Counted from the first letter of the stretch, positions 9,110 to 18,429 are shown. The stretch: 64,000 bases of DNA from Spongiibacter pelagi (GCF_014705705.1 NZ_JACXLD010000001.1:682001-746000); one strand, 5' to 3'. Notes: generated by a model from the letters alone, not told the origin. A program made the numbers and translations.

Positions 9110-9841
9110 ATGAGTTATCAATCCATTGTGGTGTTAACCGGGGCGGGTGTCTCTGCAGAGTCCGGTATTAAAACCTTTCGCGCCAGCGATGGGCTTTGGG
9201 AAGATCACCGGATTGAAGAGGTGGCGACACCAGAAGGCTTTGAAGCCAATCCCGAGCTGGTGCAGCGCTTTTATAATCAGCGTCGGCAACAGTTATTAAG
9301 TGGCGACGTTCAGCCAAATCCCGCCCATATTGCCTTGGCAAAACTGGAGGCGGAATTTACCGGCGAAGTTTTGCTGGTGACTCAGAATGTGGATGATCTC
9401 CACGAGCGGGCCGGCTCTAAAAACCTGATTCATATGCACGGCGAGTTACTGAAAATGCACTGCCGTTACAGTCAGCAGGTTTTTGATATTCACACTGATA
9501 TTCAAACCCGCGATCGCTGCCCTTGCTGTGGTTTGCCGGGTGCATTGCGCCCACACATTGTCTGGTTTGGCGAAATGCCCTTGGAAATGGATCGAATCGC
9601 CAATGCGCTGGATAACTGCGATTTGTTTATTGCGGTGGGAACTTCAGGCCATGTCTATCCCGCTGCGGGGTTTGTGCAGCAGGCGCGAATGGCCGGGGCG
9701 GAAACACTAGAGCAGAATCTCGAGTCCTCCGTGGTCGGCTCTGCGTTTAGTTATGGTTTATACGGCCCGGCAGGGGAGACCTTGCCGGATTTTGTTGCGG
9801 GGCTTCTTGAGGGAAAAAGCCTAGTTGAGGTATTGAAGTGA
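9110..9841 (+). CDS. cobB: NAD-dependent protein deacylase, sirtuin CobB type
   Basis: Class III (SIRT5-like) sirtuin that removes acetyl or succinyl groups from lysines using NAD. Of 243 residues, the NAD-binding [10 protein letters not shown] is at 11-20, catalytic H110 is in HMHGEL, and zinc-site cysteines are C118 and the CPCC cluster at 137-140. Y55 and R58 match the YxxR pair that defines desuccinylases such as E. coli CobB. Its TGA overlaps the GTG start of the PhzF-like gene, so the two are probably coupled. Confidence 0.95.
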   Translation: MSYQSIVVLTGAGVSAESGIKTFRASDGLWEDHRIEEVATPEGFEANPELVQRFYNQRRQQLLSGDVQPNPAHIALAKLEAEFTGEVLLVTQNVDDLHERAGSKNLIHMHGELLKMHCRYSQQVFDIHTDIQTRDRCPCCGLPGALRPHIVWFGEMPLEMDRIANALDNCDLFIAVGTSGHVYPAAGFVQQARMAGAETLEQNLESSVVGSAFSYGLYGPAGETLPDFVAGLLEGKSLVEVLK

Positions 9842-10632
9842 TTCCGTACTACATTGTTGATGCGTTTAGCGACAAGCCATTTGCCGGCAATCCGGCGGCG
9901 ATCTGTCTACAGCCTGCAGAATTGAATGAGGCGGAGCTACAGCGTATCGCGGCGGAATTTAATCTCTCTGAAACGGCATTTCTAAGGCCCTTGGATGAGG
10001 TGGGCGAGCACTGGTCACTGCGCTGGTTTACTCCGGCAACAGAAGTGAAATTGTGTGGTCATGCAACCTTGGCGGCGGCCCATATTTTATGGACAGAATG
10101 CGAAATTGATGCGCAGCAATTACGCTTTGAAACCCTCAGCGGCCAGCTCTGCGTAAGGCGTTTGGGCGTGGGCTATCAACTTCAGTTTCCGCTGATTGAA
10201 ACGGTGTCGGATCAGGGCGATTGGGCGCAGGGCTTGGCCGAGGAAATACGGGGCACGGCTGTTGCAGGTGAGGACTTACTTATTGAATTGCCCACTGCTG
10301 ATCAAGTGAAATCGTTTAAAGCCGAGCTTTTGCGAATCGCCCAATTACCGTCCCGAGGTTTGATCGTAACCGCTGCTGGCGAGGCCGGCGTTGATTTTGT
10401 GTCGCGTTTTTTTGCGCCTCAGTTTGGCATTGATGAAGATCCGGTAACGGGGTCGGCGCACTGTGCCTTGGCGCATTACTGGTCTACAAAGTTAGGCAAA
10501 TCTCAGTTTGTAGCGGTGCAGTGTTCTGCGCGGGGTGGTGAGCTGGCAGTGCAGATTGAGGGTAGTTTGGTATTGATTGCCGGCAATGCGGTAACGGTAA
10601 TGGCGGGGCAGCTGTACTACCCCGCAGCGTGA
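9838..10632 (+). CDS. PhzF-family isomerase/epimerase-like protein
   Basis: 264-residue protein of the PhzF/DAP-epimerase fold. It starts [20 protein letters not shown], the family signature, and has E45 in NLSETAFL, the residue that acts as acid/base in PhzF. The C-terminal half carries [13 protein letters not shown], typical of the second lobe. The GTG start overlaps the cobB TGA by 4 bases. No other phenazine genes are present, so a phenazine role is unlikely; most such homologues have no known substrate. It converges with the YbhB-like gene, 4 bases from its stop. Confidence 0.9.
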   Translation: MIPYYIVDAFSDKPFAGNPAAICLQPAELNEAELQRIAAEFNLSETAFLRPLDEVGEHWSLRWFTPATEVKLCGHATLAAAHILWTECEIDAQQLRFETLSGQLCVRRLGVGYQLQFPLIETVSDQGDWAQGLAEEIRGTAVAGEDLLIELPTADQVKSFKAELLRIAQLPSRGLIVTAAGEAGVDFVSRFFAPQFGIDEDPVTGSAHCALAHYWSTKLGKSQFVAVQCSARGGELAVQIEGSLVLIAGNAVTVMAGQLYYPAA

Positions 10633-10636
10633 AGTG

Positions 10637-11263
10637 TTATCTCAATTTAGGGTTTAGGCTGTACTGCACTGATATGCTGGCCGAGCCCAGAACATGACCT
10701 TCGATGGCGGCCATCACCTCCTCGCCCGTGAACTTGCCCTCTACGGCGCAGCGCGCAACGTCCAGCGCATACAGTTCAAAGTGATAGTTGTGCATACGGG
10801 CATCGTTCCACGGCGGGAATGGGCCGTCGTAACCGAAATATTCGCCGCCCATGTCCGGGTCGTCACCAAACCATTCGCGGTAATTATTAATGCCCTGACG
10901 GGTATTGAGTGGGCCTTCTGGTCCGGTCTTGCCGCCGGGAATAAAGCCGTCAGCGAACTGCGCTTGTTCCAGACTTGATAGCTCGGGTGACAGATCGACC
11001 ATAATCCAGTGGTAGAAATTAACTCGGGGCAAATCGGCGGGCACTTCTCGGCCTTCCTGATTTACGTCATCGCCGACCGAGGGCACATCTTTATCCACGC
11101 AAATCAGTACCAGTGATTGGGTGCCTGTGGGCAGCTCTGACCACGACAGTGGTGGGCTGATATTGCGGCCCATGGTGGCGTGTTGTTCGGCATCGGGAAT
11201 GCCGGCGCAGAATTCAGCGGGCATAAATTGGCCGTCGCTAAAGGCGGAACTGCTCAGTTTCAT
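10637..11263 (-). CDS. YbhB/YbcL family (phosphatidylethanolamine-binding fold) protein
   Basis: 208-residue protein of the bacterial PEBP / Raf-kinase-inhibitor-like family. The fold motifs are visible: NISPPLSW near 35-42, DKDVPS around 60, the FYHWIMVDLSP segment and the YDGPFPPWNDARMHNYHF stretch, with the conserved ligand-pocket D and H residues. The ATG at 11263 has GGAG 8 bases upstream. No signal peptide is evident, so it is probably cytoplasmic. It converges on the PhzF-like gene and is divergent from the shikimate-kinase-like gene. The ligand is unknown. Confidence 0.9.
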   Translation of the reverse strand: MKLSSSAFSDGQFMPAEFCAGIPDAEQHATMGRNISPPLSWSELPTGTQSLVLICVDKDVPSVGDDVNQEGREVPADLPRVNFYHWIMVDLSPELSSLEQAQFADGFIPGGKTGPEGPLNTRQGINNYREWFGDDPDMGGEYFGYDGPFPPWNDARMHNYHFELYALDVARCAVEGKFTGEEVMAAIEGHVLGSASISVQYSLNPKLR

Positions 11264-11414
11264 GGGTTTGGCTCCGAATGTGGTCAATGGAAATGGTAAA
11301 GCTGTATCTGAAACACAGCTTGGAGATTGATAGACTAGCAGCTTAACTGCTGTAGCTTGAGTGCTCAACAGATTGGATTTGTAGATTAACGGTGATGTGT
11401 TGAATAGGACGGGA

Positions 11415-11933
11415 ATGAACAGCGACGACGCCATAATCTTGATTGGAATGCCGGCCTCGGGTAAGTCGACTCTTGGGCGCATGTTGGCAGCTCGGTTGCG
11501 GCGTAAATTTGTGGATACTGACACTCTGATTGAAACCGCCACCGGCGAGCCTTTGCAGCATACCCTGGATCGTGAGGGATATTTAAAACTTCGCGACTTG
11601 GAAGAGCAGGCGATCTTGGCGGAAGACTTTCATTCAGCAATTGTGGCCACGGGTGGTAGCGCAGTTTACAGCGAAGCGGCCATGGCGCATTTGCGACAAT
11701 TCGGCCCGTTGGTGTTTTTGGATGTGCCGCTTACAGAATTGAATATTCGCCTGAGTAATTTTGGCAGTCGTGGCATTGCCAGTGCGCCGGGCTCGGGTTT
11801 GGCTGATATTTATGCTGATCGGCAGCCGCGCTATTTGCGTACAGCAGATTATCAAATCAATGTCACCGAAAGGTCGGAAACCGAAGCGGTGAATGCTATT
11901 CTTGAGATGCTCGGGCTGACACCATCGGTTTGA
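11415..11933 (+). CDS. Shikimate-kinase-like P-loop kinase
   Basis: 172-residue protein with the shikimate kinase architecture: P-loop GMPASGKST near 11-19, the DTD pair in FVDTDTLIE that binds shikimate in AroK, and a late RQPRYLRTADYQI segment matching the family's R-x-P-x-Y..AD motif. The usual GGG substrate loop reads TGGS here, so the substrate may differ. The ATG at 11415 is preferred (AGGA upstream); a GTG at 11397 would add six residues. Because the housekeeping aroK usually sits with aroB, this looks like a second, specialised copy. A PTPS-like gene follows 42 bases on. Confidence 0.82.
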   Translation: MNSDDAIILIGMPASGKSTLGRMLAARLRRKFVDTDTLIETATGEPLQHTLDREGYLKLRDLEEQAILAEDFHSAIVATGGSAVYSEAAMAHLRQFGPLVFLDVPLTELNIRLSNFGSRGIASAPGSGLADIYADRQPRYLRTADYQINVTERSETEAVNAILEMLGLTPSV

Positions 11934-11975
11934 GAAGTAATCAACAATAGTGATTAAAGAAGGATTGCTGGCGCA

Positions 11976-12476
11976 ATGCCGATCAAGCCCAATACCTGTA
12001 TCGAAATCAGCAAGGAAGATATTAAATTTTCCGCCGCACACTTCACCATTTTCTCGGCCACCGAGCGTGAACGTCTGCATGGTCATAATTTTAAAGTCAG
12101 CCTGTGCCTGACCGCTGAGGTGGGTGAAAACGGCATGTGTTTCAGCTATGTAGAGATCAAGCGCCGCCTGCGAACCTTGGTCGATACGCTGGATGAATAC
12201 ACGCTGTTGCCGCAGTTATCTCCCTATCTGGAGATTGCGCAGGAGGGGGATCAGTACCGTGTGAATTTTAATGGTCGCTCACTGTTTTTCCCTGTCGAAG
12301 ATACCCAGCTTTTACCGCTGCGTAATACCACGGTGGAAGAGTTTGCCCGCTATCTGCTCGAGCGTTTGTTGGGCGATGATTTTTTCTCGGCGGACAAGGG
12401 CATTACCGAGCTGGTCGTTAAGGTGTCTTCTGGGCCGGGGCAGTGTGGCTCCGCGTGTTGGACACGGGAGGCCTAA
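11976..12476 (+). CDS. 6-pyruvoyl-tetrahydropterin synthase / QueD family enzyme
   Basis: 166-residue member of the tunnelling-fold PTPS/QueD family, which acts on 7,8-dihydroneopterin triphosphate. The zinc-binding histidines appear as H22 in FSAAHF and H35/H37 in LHGHNF. GENGMCFSYVEIK corresponds to the family's NPxGMVxDF segment and NTTVEEFARYL to the conserved T-x-E-x-x-A helix. An insert around 90-110 makes it longer than E. coli QueD (about 120). An SDR starts 7 bases after its stop. It could make 6-carboxy- or 6-pyruvoyl-tetrahydropterin; the sequence alone does not decide. Confidence 0.87.
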   Translation: MPIKPNTCIEISKEDIKFSAAHFTIFSATERERLHGHNFKVSLCLTAEVGENGMCFSYVEIKRRLRTLVDTLDEYTLLPQLSPYLEIAQEGDQYRVNFNGRSLFFPVEDTQLLPLRNTTVEEFARYLLERLLGDDFFSADKGITELVVKVSSGPGQCGSACWTREA

Positions 12477-12482
12477 GCCGGC

Positions 12483-13199
12483 ATGGCCAATACGAGCGGT
12501 AAATTATTAGTCATAACCGGTGCCAGTCAGGGCATTGGTTTTTACACGGCGCAGCGTTTTCTTGAGCAGGGTTATCGGGTGCTGAACCTTTCGCGCCGCC
12601 CCTGTGCGCTTGACGGTGTGCAAAATATTCCGGTCGATTTGCAAGATCCGAGTGGTCTGTCATCGTGTCAGCAAGAGCTAGTGACGCTCTGTACTGGCGC
12701 TGAAAAAATCGTTGTGATTCACAATGCCGCGAGCCAGCAATCGGATACCGTGGAAAGCCTAAGTGCGGCCGATTTTCAGCGCGTGTTGCAGGTCAATCTG
12801 ATTGCGCCGCAACAGCTGAATCAACTGCTGATCCCGTTGATGGGCGCAGGGTCGGCGATCATCTATGTTGGCAGTACCTTGGCAGAAAAAGCCGTGGCGG
12901 GCTTCGCCTCTTACGTGGCTAGCAAACACGGCCTGATCGGTTTAATGCGGGCGACGGTGCAAGATTTAGTCGGGCGCGGTATTCACAGCGCCTGTGTATG
13001 CCCCGGTTTTACCGGAACGGATATGCTGCATTCACAGATTGCCGGTAACGCTGAAGTGATGGCGGCGATCACTGGAATGGTGTCCTTTGGGCGCTTGATT
13101 GAGCCGGGTGAAATTGCGGAGACCTTGTGGTTTTGCGCGCAAAATCCGGTGATCAACGGAGCGGTCATTCACGCTAATCTCGGTCAGATTGAGCGATAA
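12483..13199 (+). CDS. Short-chain dehydrogenase/reductase, possibly sepiapterin-reductase-like
   Basis: 238-residue classical SDR. The cofactor motif TGASQGIG spans 12-19, NAAS is at 81-84, and the catalytic residues are S131, Y144 and K148 (YVASK). R38-R39 after the second strand suggest NADPH. It starts 7 bases after the PTPS-like gene. In known tetrahydrobiopterin pathways PTPS is followed by sepiapterin reductase, itself an SDR, so a pterin-reducing role is a reasonable inference. Other SDR activities remain possible. Confidence 0.88.
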   Translation: MANTSGKLLVITGASQGIGFYTAQRFLEQGYRVLNLSRRPCALDGVQNIPVDLQDPSGLSSCQQELVTLCTGAEKIVVIHNAASQQSDTVESLSAADFQRVLQVNLIAPQQLNQLLIPLMGAGSAIIYVGSTLAEKAVAGFASYVASKHGLIGLMRATVQDLVGRGIHSACVCPGFTGTDMLHSQIAGNAEVMAAITGMVSFGRLIEPGEIAETLWFCAQNPVINGAVIHANLGQIER

Positions 13200-13366
13200 A
13201 TTATTTTAAAAAATATCGTCGTTTCTTATCGTATTCTCTATTTGTTTATCCTGTTTCTGCTAAGCTGAATCCAAGTGTTGGAATTTTGGCGATTTTGTTT
13301 GTCTAAGATTTTCCGCGCCATCGACTTGTCGTCGCAAAGTTATTACGCCTTGTTTGATTGTTTAAT

Positions 13367-13404
13367 GTCTAGGTGGCTAGACGTAAACAACTAGGCGTAA
13401 CTAG
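13367..13404 (+). promoter_or_regulatory. Candidate enhancer-binding-protein site upstream of the sigma-54 promoter
   Basis: A perfect palindrome GTCTAG-GTGG-CTAGAC spans 13367-13382. The right arm begins a direct repeat CTAGACGTAA (13377) / CTAGGCGTAA (13391), followed by another CTAG at 13401. This lies about 95 bases upstream of the -24 element, a usual distance for activators of sigma-54 holoenzyme. It does not match the NtrC consensus, so the activator is unknown. Confidence 0.5.
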
Positions 13405-13475
13405 AAGGCAAGATAGGTAAATGCCTCGATGATACTGCTGCTTTGCTGAGCATAATATCGAGGTGAGCAAAATGG

Positions 13476-13491
13476 TGGCGCGTGTTTTGCA
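13476..13491 (+). promoter_or_regulatory. Sigma-54 (RpoN) promoter for prkA-yeaH-spoVR
   Basis: The sequence TGGCGC-N5-TTGCA has the invariant GG at 13477-13478 and GC at 13489-13490, exactly 12 apart, with only one change from the TGGCAC-N5-TTGCA consensus. Transcription would start near 13502, giving a leader of about 190 bases before the ATG at 13694. In E. coli the yeaGH operon is NtrC/sigma-54 controlled, which supports the call. Confidence 0.75.
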
Positions 13492-13693
13492 AGTTCTAAA
13501 ATGTGCGGTTTGCAATGCATGATTTTTCCACGGAAGGTCAGATTTTTGTCAAACGTAATAATCCGATTGGCAGAGTCAACGAGTTGAGTGCCATCAACGT
13601 AAGGGAGTAAATTGGAGTAGCAAACACCGCGACTGTTTCGCAAATCGTGACGGCGTCATAGCCTACGCGGTCACACAGACAGGAGATTGCAGA

Positions 13694-15616
13694 ATGGGCT
13701 TACTTGAGAACGTTCGTGAGCAATACCTCAAGGCACGTGATGAAGAGATGTCTTTAATGGACTATCTCGAAATGTGCCGAAATGATCCCCTTGCTTACGC
13801 CACCCCCGCCGAGCGTATGCTGGCCGCCATCGGCGAGCCGGAAATGATCGACACCCGCAACGACCCGCGCCTTTCGCGCATATTTTCTAACCGAACCATT
13901 CCACGCTACCCCGCTTTTGCCGAATTTTACGGCATGGAAGATGTCATCTCGCAAATCGTGGCCTACTTCAAGCACGCGGCGCAGGGCTTGGAAGAGCGCA
14001 AACAGGTACTCTACCTGTTGGGGCCGGTAGGTGGTGGTAAATCCTCTATCGCTGAACGCCTGAAAAAATTGATGGAGGCCTACCCCATCTATGCCTTAAA
14101 GGGCTCGCCGATTCACGAATCGCCTCTGGGGTTGTTTGATCCCCAGCGCGACGGTCGCCAGTTGGAAGAAGAGTTTGGTATAGCGTCTCGCTACCTGACT
14201 GGTCTAGCGTCGCCTTGGGCATTGAAGCGCCTTGAAGAATTTGAAGGCGATTTGACTCAGTTCCGTGTGGTGCGGGTACAGCCTTCGGTATTGCGGCAAA
14301 TTGCGATCACTAAAACTGAGCCCGGTGATGAGAACAACCAGGATATTTCCAGCTTGGTGGGCAAGGTTGATATTCGCAAACTGGAGGCTTTCTCCCAAGA
14401 CGACCCGGATGCCTACTCTTATTCGGGCGGCCTGTGTCAGGCCAACCAAGGCTTGCTTGAATTTGTAGAAATGTTCAAAGCGCCAATCAAAATGTTGCAC
14501 CCCCTGCTGACCGCGACGCAGGAAGGCAACTACAAGGGCACTGAAGGTTTTTCCGCTATTCCTTTCCAAGGTGTGATTCTGGCTCACTCCAACGAATCTG
14601 AGTGGCAGAGCTTCCGCAACAACAAACACAATGAGGCCTTCCTAGACCGGGTTTATATCGTCAAGGTGCCCTACTGTTTACAGGTGTCGGAAGAGGTCAA
14701 AATTTATCAGAAGTTGCTGCGCCACAGTTCGCTGTCTGATGCGCCCTGCGCGCCCGGTACACTGGAAATGCTGGCCCAGTTCTCAGTGCTCAGTCGTTTG
14801 AAAGAACCGGAAAACTCCAGCATCTATTCCAAGATGCGGGTGTATGACGGTGAATCTTTGAAAGACACCGATCCGGCAGCCAAGTCCTTTCAAGAATACC
14901 GCGACTACGCCGGTATTGATGAGGGCATGAACGGTATGTCGACCCGCTTTGCCTTCAAAGTGTTGTCGGCGGTGTTTAACTACGACAATTCCGAAATTGC
15001 CGCCAACCCGGTACACCTGATGTATGTGCTGGAGCAGCGCATTATGCGTGAGCAGTTGCCGGAAGATGTGCAGCGCCATTATCTGGAGTTCATCAAAGGT
15101 TGGCTGGCTGTGCGCTACGCCGAGTATGTGGGCAAGGAAATTCAAACCGCCTATCTCGAGTCGTATACCGAGTACGGTCAGAATATTTTTGATCGCTATG
15201 TGACCTTTGCCGATTACTGGATTCAAGACGAGGATTATCGCGATCCCGAAACCGGGGCGATTTTTGACCGCGCGACCCTTAATAGTGAGCTGGAGAAAAT
15301 CGAGAAGCCTGCGGGCATTGCCAACCCCAAAGACTTCCGCAACGAGATCGTCAACTTTGTACTGCGTTCACGGGCGCAGAACGAAGGTCGCAATCCCAAG
15401 TGGACCAGTTACGAAAAGCTGCGTGAAGTGATCGAGAAGAAAATGTTCTCGAGCACCGAGGAGTTGTTACCGGTTATCTCCTTTAATGCCAAAGCCTCAG
15501 TGGAAGACAAGCGCAAACACGAGAATTTCGTAACGCGTATGGTGGAAAAGGGCTACACCCCTAAACAGGTGCGGCTGCTTTCCGAATGGTATCTGAGGGT
15601 ACGTAAGGCAGGTTAA
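13694..15616 (+). CDS. prkA: PrkA-type serine protein kinase / AAA ATPase (YeaG)
   Basis: 640-residue cytoplasmic PrkA family protein: an AAA module followed by a kinase-like C-terminal domain. Walker A GPVGGGKSS is at 110-118, GVILAHSNESEW follows near residues 294-305, and the C-terminal PrkA domain fills the last ~250 residues. AGGAG sits 8 bases before the ATG. The E. coli homologue YeaG is needed for survival under nitrogen starvation; the B. subtilis protein has been described as a kinase and as an ATP-dependent protease. First gene of prkA-yeaH-spoVR, driven by the sigma-54 promoter upstream. Confidence 0.95.
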   Translation: MGLLENVREQYLKARDEEMSLMDYLEMCRNDPLAYATPAERMLAAIGEPEMIDTRNDPRLSRIFSNRTIPRYPAFAEFYGMEDVISQIVAYFKHAAQGLEERKQVLYLLGPVGGGKSSIAERLKKLMEAYPIYALKGSPIHESPLGLFDPQRDGRQLEEEFGIASRYLTGLASPWALKRLEEFEGDLTQFRVVRVQPSVLRQIAITKTEPGDENNQDISSLVGKVDIRKLEAFSQDDPDAYSYSGGLCQANQGLLEFVEMFKAPIKMLHPLLTATQEGNYKGTEGFSAIPFQGVILAHSNESEWQSFRNNKHNEAFLDRVYIVKVPYCLQVSEEVKIYQKLLRHSSLSDAPCAPGTLEMLAQFSVLSRLKEPENSSIYSKMRVYDGESLKDTDPAAKSFQEYRDYAGIDEGMNGMSTRFAFKVLSAVFNYDNSEIAANPVHLMYVLEQRIMREQLPEDVQRHYLEFIKGWLAVRYAEYVGKEIQTAYLESYTEYGQNIFDRYVTFADYWIQDEDYRDPETGAIFDRATLNSELEKIEKPAGIANPKDFRNEIVNFVLRSRAQNEGRNPKWTSYEKLREVIEKKMFSSTEELLPVISFNAKASVEDKRKHENFVTRMVEKGYTPKQVRLLSEWYLRVRKAG

Positions 15617-15627
15617 GGAGACGGCCT

Positions 15628-16851
15628 ATGTCAATGATCATTGACCGCCGTCTGAATGATCGCAATAAAAATGCGACCAATCGCCAGCGCTTTATCAGGC
15701 GGTATAAAAAGCAACTCAAGCGCGCGGTCTCCGATATGGTGGCCGAGCGCTCCATCACCGATATGTCCCGCGGTGGTGAAGTGGGTATTCCGGTTAAGGA
15801 TATTTCTGAACCGCGCTTTCGCGTGGGGCAGGGCGGTGACCGAGAAATGGTTCACCCCGGCAACCGGGAATTCACCAAAGGCGATTTAATTCAGCGCCCC
15901 CAAGGTGGCGGTGGTGGCGGCAGTGGAGAAGGCGGTGGCGGCGAAGGTGGCGGCGGCCAAGATAGCTTTATGTTCACCCTGTCGAAAGACGAGTTTATGA
16001 GCTTGTTTTTTGATGACCTCGAACTGCCGCGTTTGGCTCGCACCGTGCTCGGCGATTCCAATCAATTCAAATACCGGCGCGCGGGTTACACGCCCAGTGG
16101 TGTGCCGGCCAATTTATCGATTCCCCGTTCACTGAAAAATGCCATGGCTCGGCGTATTGCTTTGCAAGCGCCACTGAAGCAACAGCTTCGTGAGCTTGAG
16201 CAAGGCGAGGGTAACGAAGATGATATCGAAGCCTTGCAAGAACGCATTGAGCGCGTTCCTTTTCTCGATGAATACGATCTGCGTTTCCGGCATCGGGTAA
16301 AAGAGCCTAAGCCAATTAGTCGGGCAGTGATGTTCTGCTTGATGGACGTGTCGGCATCAATGTCTGAGCAGAAAAAGGATTTGGCCAAACGCTTTTTCAC
16401 CCTGCTCTATATGTTTCTCAGCCGTAAATATGAGCAAGTGGAGCTGGTGTTTATTCGCCATACTTCCAATGCCGAAGAGGTGGATGAAGAAGCCTTTTTC
16501 CACGACCCGCAAACCGGCGGCACTGTGGTTATGTCGGCCCTCAATATGATGGTGGATATTATTGAGGAGCGTTACAGCGGAAACGATTGGAATATCTATG
16601 GCGCTCAAGTGTCGGATGGCGATGCCTTCGGCAGCGATCCGCAACGCAGCTGTGCGCGTTTAAGCAAGGATATTCTGCCGCTGTGTCGTTACTTTGCCTA
16701 TGTGGAAGTGCCCGACAGCCCCAATGCCATGACGCCGCTTGGCGGTGCTTACAGCCAGATCACCAATGCTAATTTCGCAATGAAAACCGTCATGCACCGC
16801 AGCGATGTGTATCCGGTATTGCGCGATTTATTCCAGAAGGAAGCTGCATGA
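15628..16851 (+). CDS. yeaH: YeaH/DUF444 family protein
   Basis: 407-residue DUF444 protein, always found with PrkA and SpoVR homologues. It has a basic N-terminus (about 1-45), a glycine-rich linker at 91-109 of almost only G with a few S/E, and a C-terminal von Willebrand A-like fold with the metal-site motif DVSASMS near 232-238. AAGGAG precedes the ATG. Its stop overlaps the spoVR start by 4 bases (ATGA). The biochemical role is unknown; it probably acts with the PrkA kinase in stationary-phase or starvation adaptation. Confidence 0.93.
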   Translation: MSMIIDRRLNDRNKNATNRQRFIRRYKKQLKRAVSDMVAERSITDMSRGGEVGIPVKDISEPRFRVGQGGDREMVHPGNREFTKGDLIQRPQGGGGGGSGEGGGGEGGGGQDSFMFTLSKDEFMSLFFDDLELPRLARTVLGDSNQFKYRRAGYTPSGVPANLSIPRSLKNAMARRIALQAPLKQQLRELEQGEGNEDDIEALQERIERVPFLDEYDLRFRHRVKEPKPISRAVMFCLMDVSASMSEQKKDLAKRFFTLLYMFLSRKYEQVELVFIRHTSNAEEVDEEAFFHDPQTGGTVVMSALNMMVDIIEERYSGNDWNIYGAQVSDGDAFGSDPQRSCARLSKDILPLCRYFAYVEVPDSPNAMTPLGGAYSQITNANFAMKTVMHRSDVYPVLRDLFQKEAA

Positions 16852-18386
16852 CGAAATCTTCGCCCAGCAGTGATAAAGCGCTGTCACATGGTGGTGACTG
16901 GAATTTTGAACTGCTTCAGGAATACGATCAGGAAATCGGTAAGATCGCCCGAGAGTTTGGGCTGGATACCTATCCCAATCAGATTGAAGTGATTTCCTCT
17001 GAGCAAATGCTCGATGCGTATGCTTCGGTGGGCCTGCCAATCAGCTATACCCACTGGAGCTACGGTAAAGAGTTTATTCGTAACGAAGAAGGCTATCGGC
17101 GCGGTATGCGTGGCCTAGCCTACGAGCTGGTAATCAACTCCGATCCCTGTATCGCGTATCTCATGGAAGATAACAGCATGCCCATGCAGGCGCTGGTTAT
17201 TGCCCATGCTTGCTATGGACATAACTCTTTCTTTAAGGGGAATTATCTTTTCAAGCAATGGACTAGTGCGGATGCCATTGTTGACTATATGGTATTTGCG
17301 CGGAAATACATTTTTGAATGCGAACAAAAGTACGGCATCGATCGGGTGGAAGAAACCATTGATGCCTGCCATGCCTTGATGGATCACGGCGTGGATCGCT
17401 TTCATCGCCCCTCTCCATTGTCAGCTTTTGATGAGTTGCAGCGTCAGCATGAGCGCGCCGAACATGCGCGCAAACAATACGATGATATCTGGCGTACCTT
17501 GCCTAAAAAAGCAAAGCGCGAAGATGAGGCGGGCAAGGTTGATAAGGAGCGTTTTCCGCCAGAGCCACAGGAAAATCTGCTCTACTTTATCGAAAAATAT
17601 TCGCCGACATTAGAAACGTGGCAGCGGGAAATTGTCCGCATAGTCAGAAAGTTAGCACAGTATTTTTATCCTCAAGGGATGACCAAGGTCATGAACGAGG
17701 GCTGGGCGACGTTCTGGCATTACACCCTGCTTAATACCATGTATGACCGTGGCTTGGTTGATGATGGCTTTATGTTTGAGGTGCTGCAATCACATACCAA
17801 TGTGGTGATGCAGCCGGGTTTTGATTCTCGCTATTATTCCGGCATCAATCCCTATGCGCTGGGCTTTAGCATGATGCGCGATATTCGTCGTATCTGTGAA
17901 AATCCTGACGATGAAGATCGCCACTGGTTCCCAGATATTGCCGGCAGTGATTGGCGCGAGACGCTGGACTTTGCCATGCGCAACTACAAGGATGAATCCT
18001 TTATCGGCCAGTTTCTGTCGCCTAAACTGATCCGCGAGTTTCACCTGTTTGCGATTGCCGATATCCAAAAAGATGAACACCTGCGGGTGGCGGCGATACA
18101 CGATGAAGAAGGCTACCGCGAAGTGCGGCGGCTCCTCTCGCGTCAGTACAACCGCGATATGTTGGTGCCCGATATTCAAGTCTATAAATACGACCATATG
18201 GGCGACCGCTCTCTTACATTGCGCTACAACCGTTTGCGCGAACGGCCCTTAACGGAAGATGCTGCCGAAGTTTTGAAACACCTCAGCCTGTTGTGGGGCT
18301 TTGAAGTCAAAATGGAAGTGTTTGACGATAAGGAAGGCGTGGTCGATGAAATGGTAGTGCAGTCTGCACGGCAGATGCGACATTAA
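16848..18386 (+). CDS. SpoVR family protein (YcgB)
   Basis: 512-residue SpoVR-like protein, third gene of the conserved prkA-yeaH-spoVR set. Seen: SYTHWSYGKEF near 65-75, a run of conserved residues through HACYGHNSFFKGNYLF at 116-131, NEGWATFWHY near 283-292, and many conserved His/Glu that may bind metal. No signal peptide or membrane span. The ATG overlaps the yeaH stop. Function is not established in non-sporulating bacteria; co-occurrence points to the same starvation response as PrkA and YeaH. A hairpin follows its stop. Confidence 0.94.
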   Translation: MTKSSPSSDKALSHGGDWNFELLQEYDQEIGKIAREFGLDTYPNQIEVISSEQMLDAYASVGLPISYTHWSYGKEFIRNEEGYRRGMRGLAYELVINSDPCIAYLMEDNSMPMQALVIAHACYGHNSFFKGNYLFKQWTSADAIVDYMVFARKYIFECEQKYGIDRVEETIDACHALMDHGVDRFHRPSPLSAFDELQRQHERAEHARKQYDDIWRTLPKKAKREDEAGKVDKERFPPEPQENLLYFIEKYSPTLETWQREIVRIVRKLAQYFYPQGMTKVMNEGWATFWHYTLLNTMYDRGLVDDGFMFEVLQSHTNVVMQPGFDSRYYSGINPYALGFSMMRDIRRICENPDDEDRHWFPDIAGSDWRETLDFAMRNYKDESFIGQFLSPKLIREFHLFAIADIQKDEHLRVAAIHDEEGYREVRRLLSRQYNRDMLVPDIQVYKYDHMGDRSLTLRYNRLRERPLTEDAAEVLKHLSLLWGFEVKMEVFDDKEGVVDEMVVQSARQMRH

Positions 18387-18402
18387 ACCGAGCCACTTCT
18401 AA

Positions 18403-18429
18403 CCGCCGGCTTTTTTGTAAAGCCGGCGG
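18403..18429. terminator. Likely bidirectional terminator hairpin between spoVR and the crotonase gene
   Basis: A perfect 11-bp stem CCGCCGGCTTT / AAAGCCGGCGG with a 5-base loop lies between the convergent stops at 18386 and 18440. It is very GC-rich but has no long T-run after the stem on either strand, so it may act by itself only partly. Confidence 0.6.

Larger units (their letters stand above)
13200..13693. other. Long 5' region of the prkA operon, no gene
   Basis: The 494 bases hold no convincing gene; a small open frame on the minus strand (13401-13643) lacks a ribosome site and recognisable features. They do hold a good sigma-54 promoter, an upstream palindrome with CTAG repeats, and a leader of roughly 190 bases ending in AGGAG before prkA. 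Base composition is more A/T-rich than the flanking genes. Confidence 0.75.

Noticed and set aside
13401-13643. An 80-codon open frame on the minus strand in the prkA leader.
   Set aside because: No ribosome site and no recognisable features; it overlaps the sigma-54 promoter, which explains the region better.
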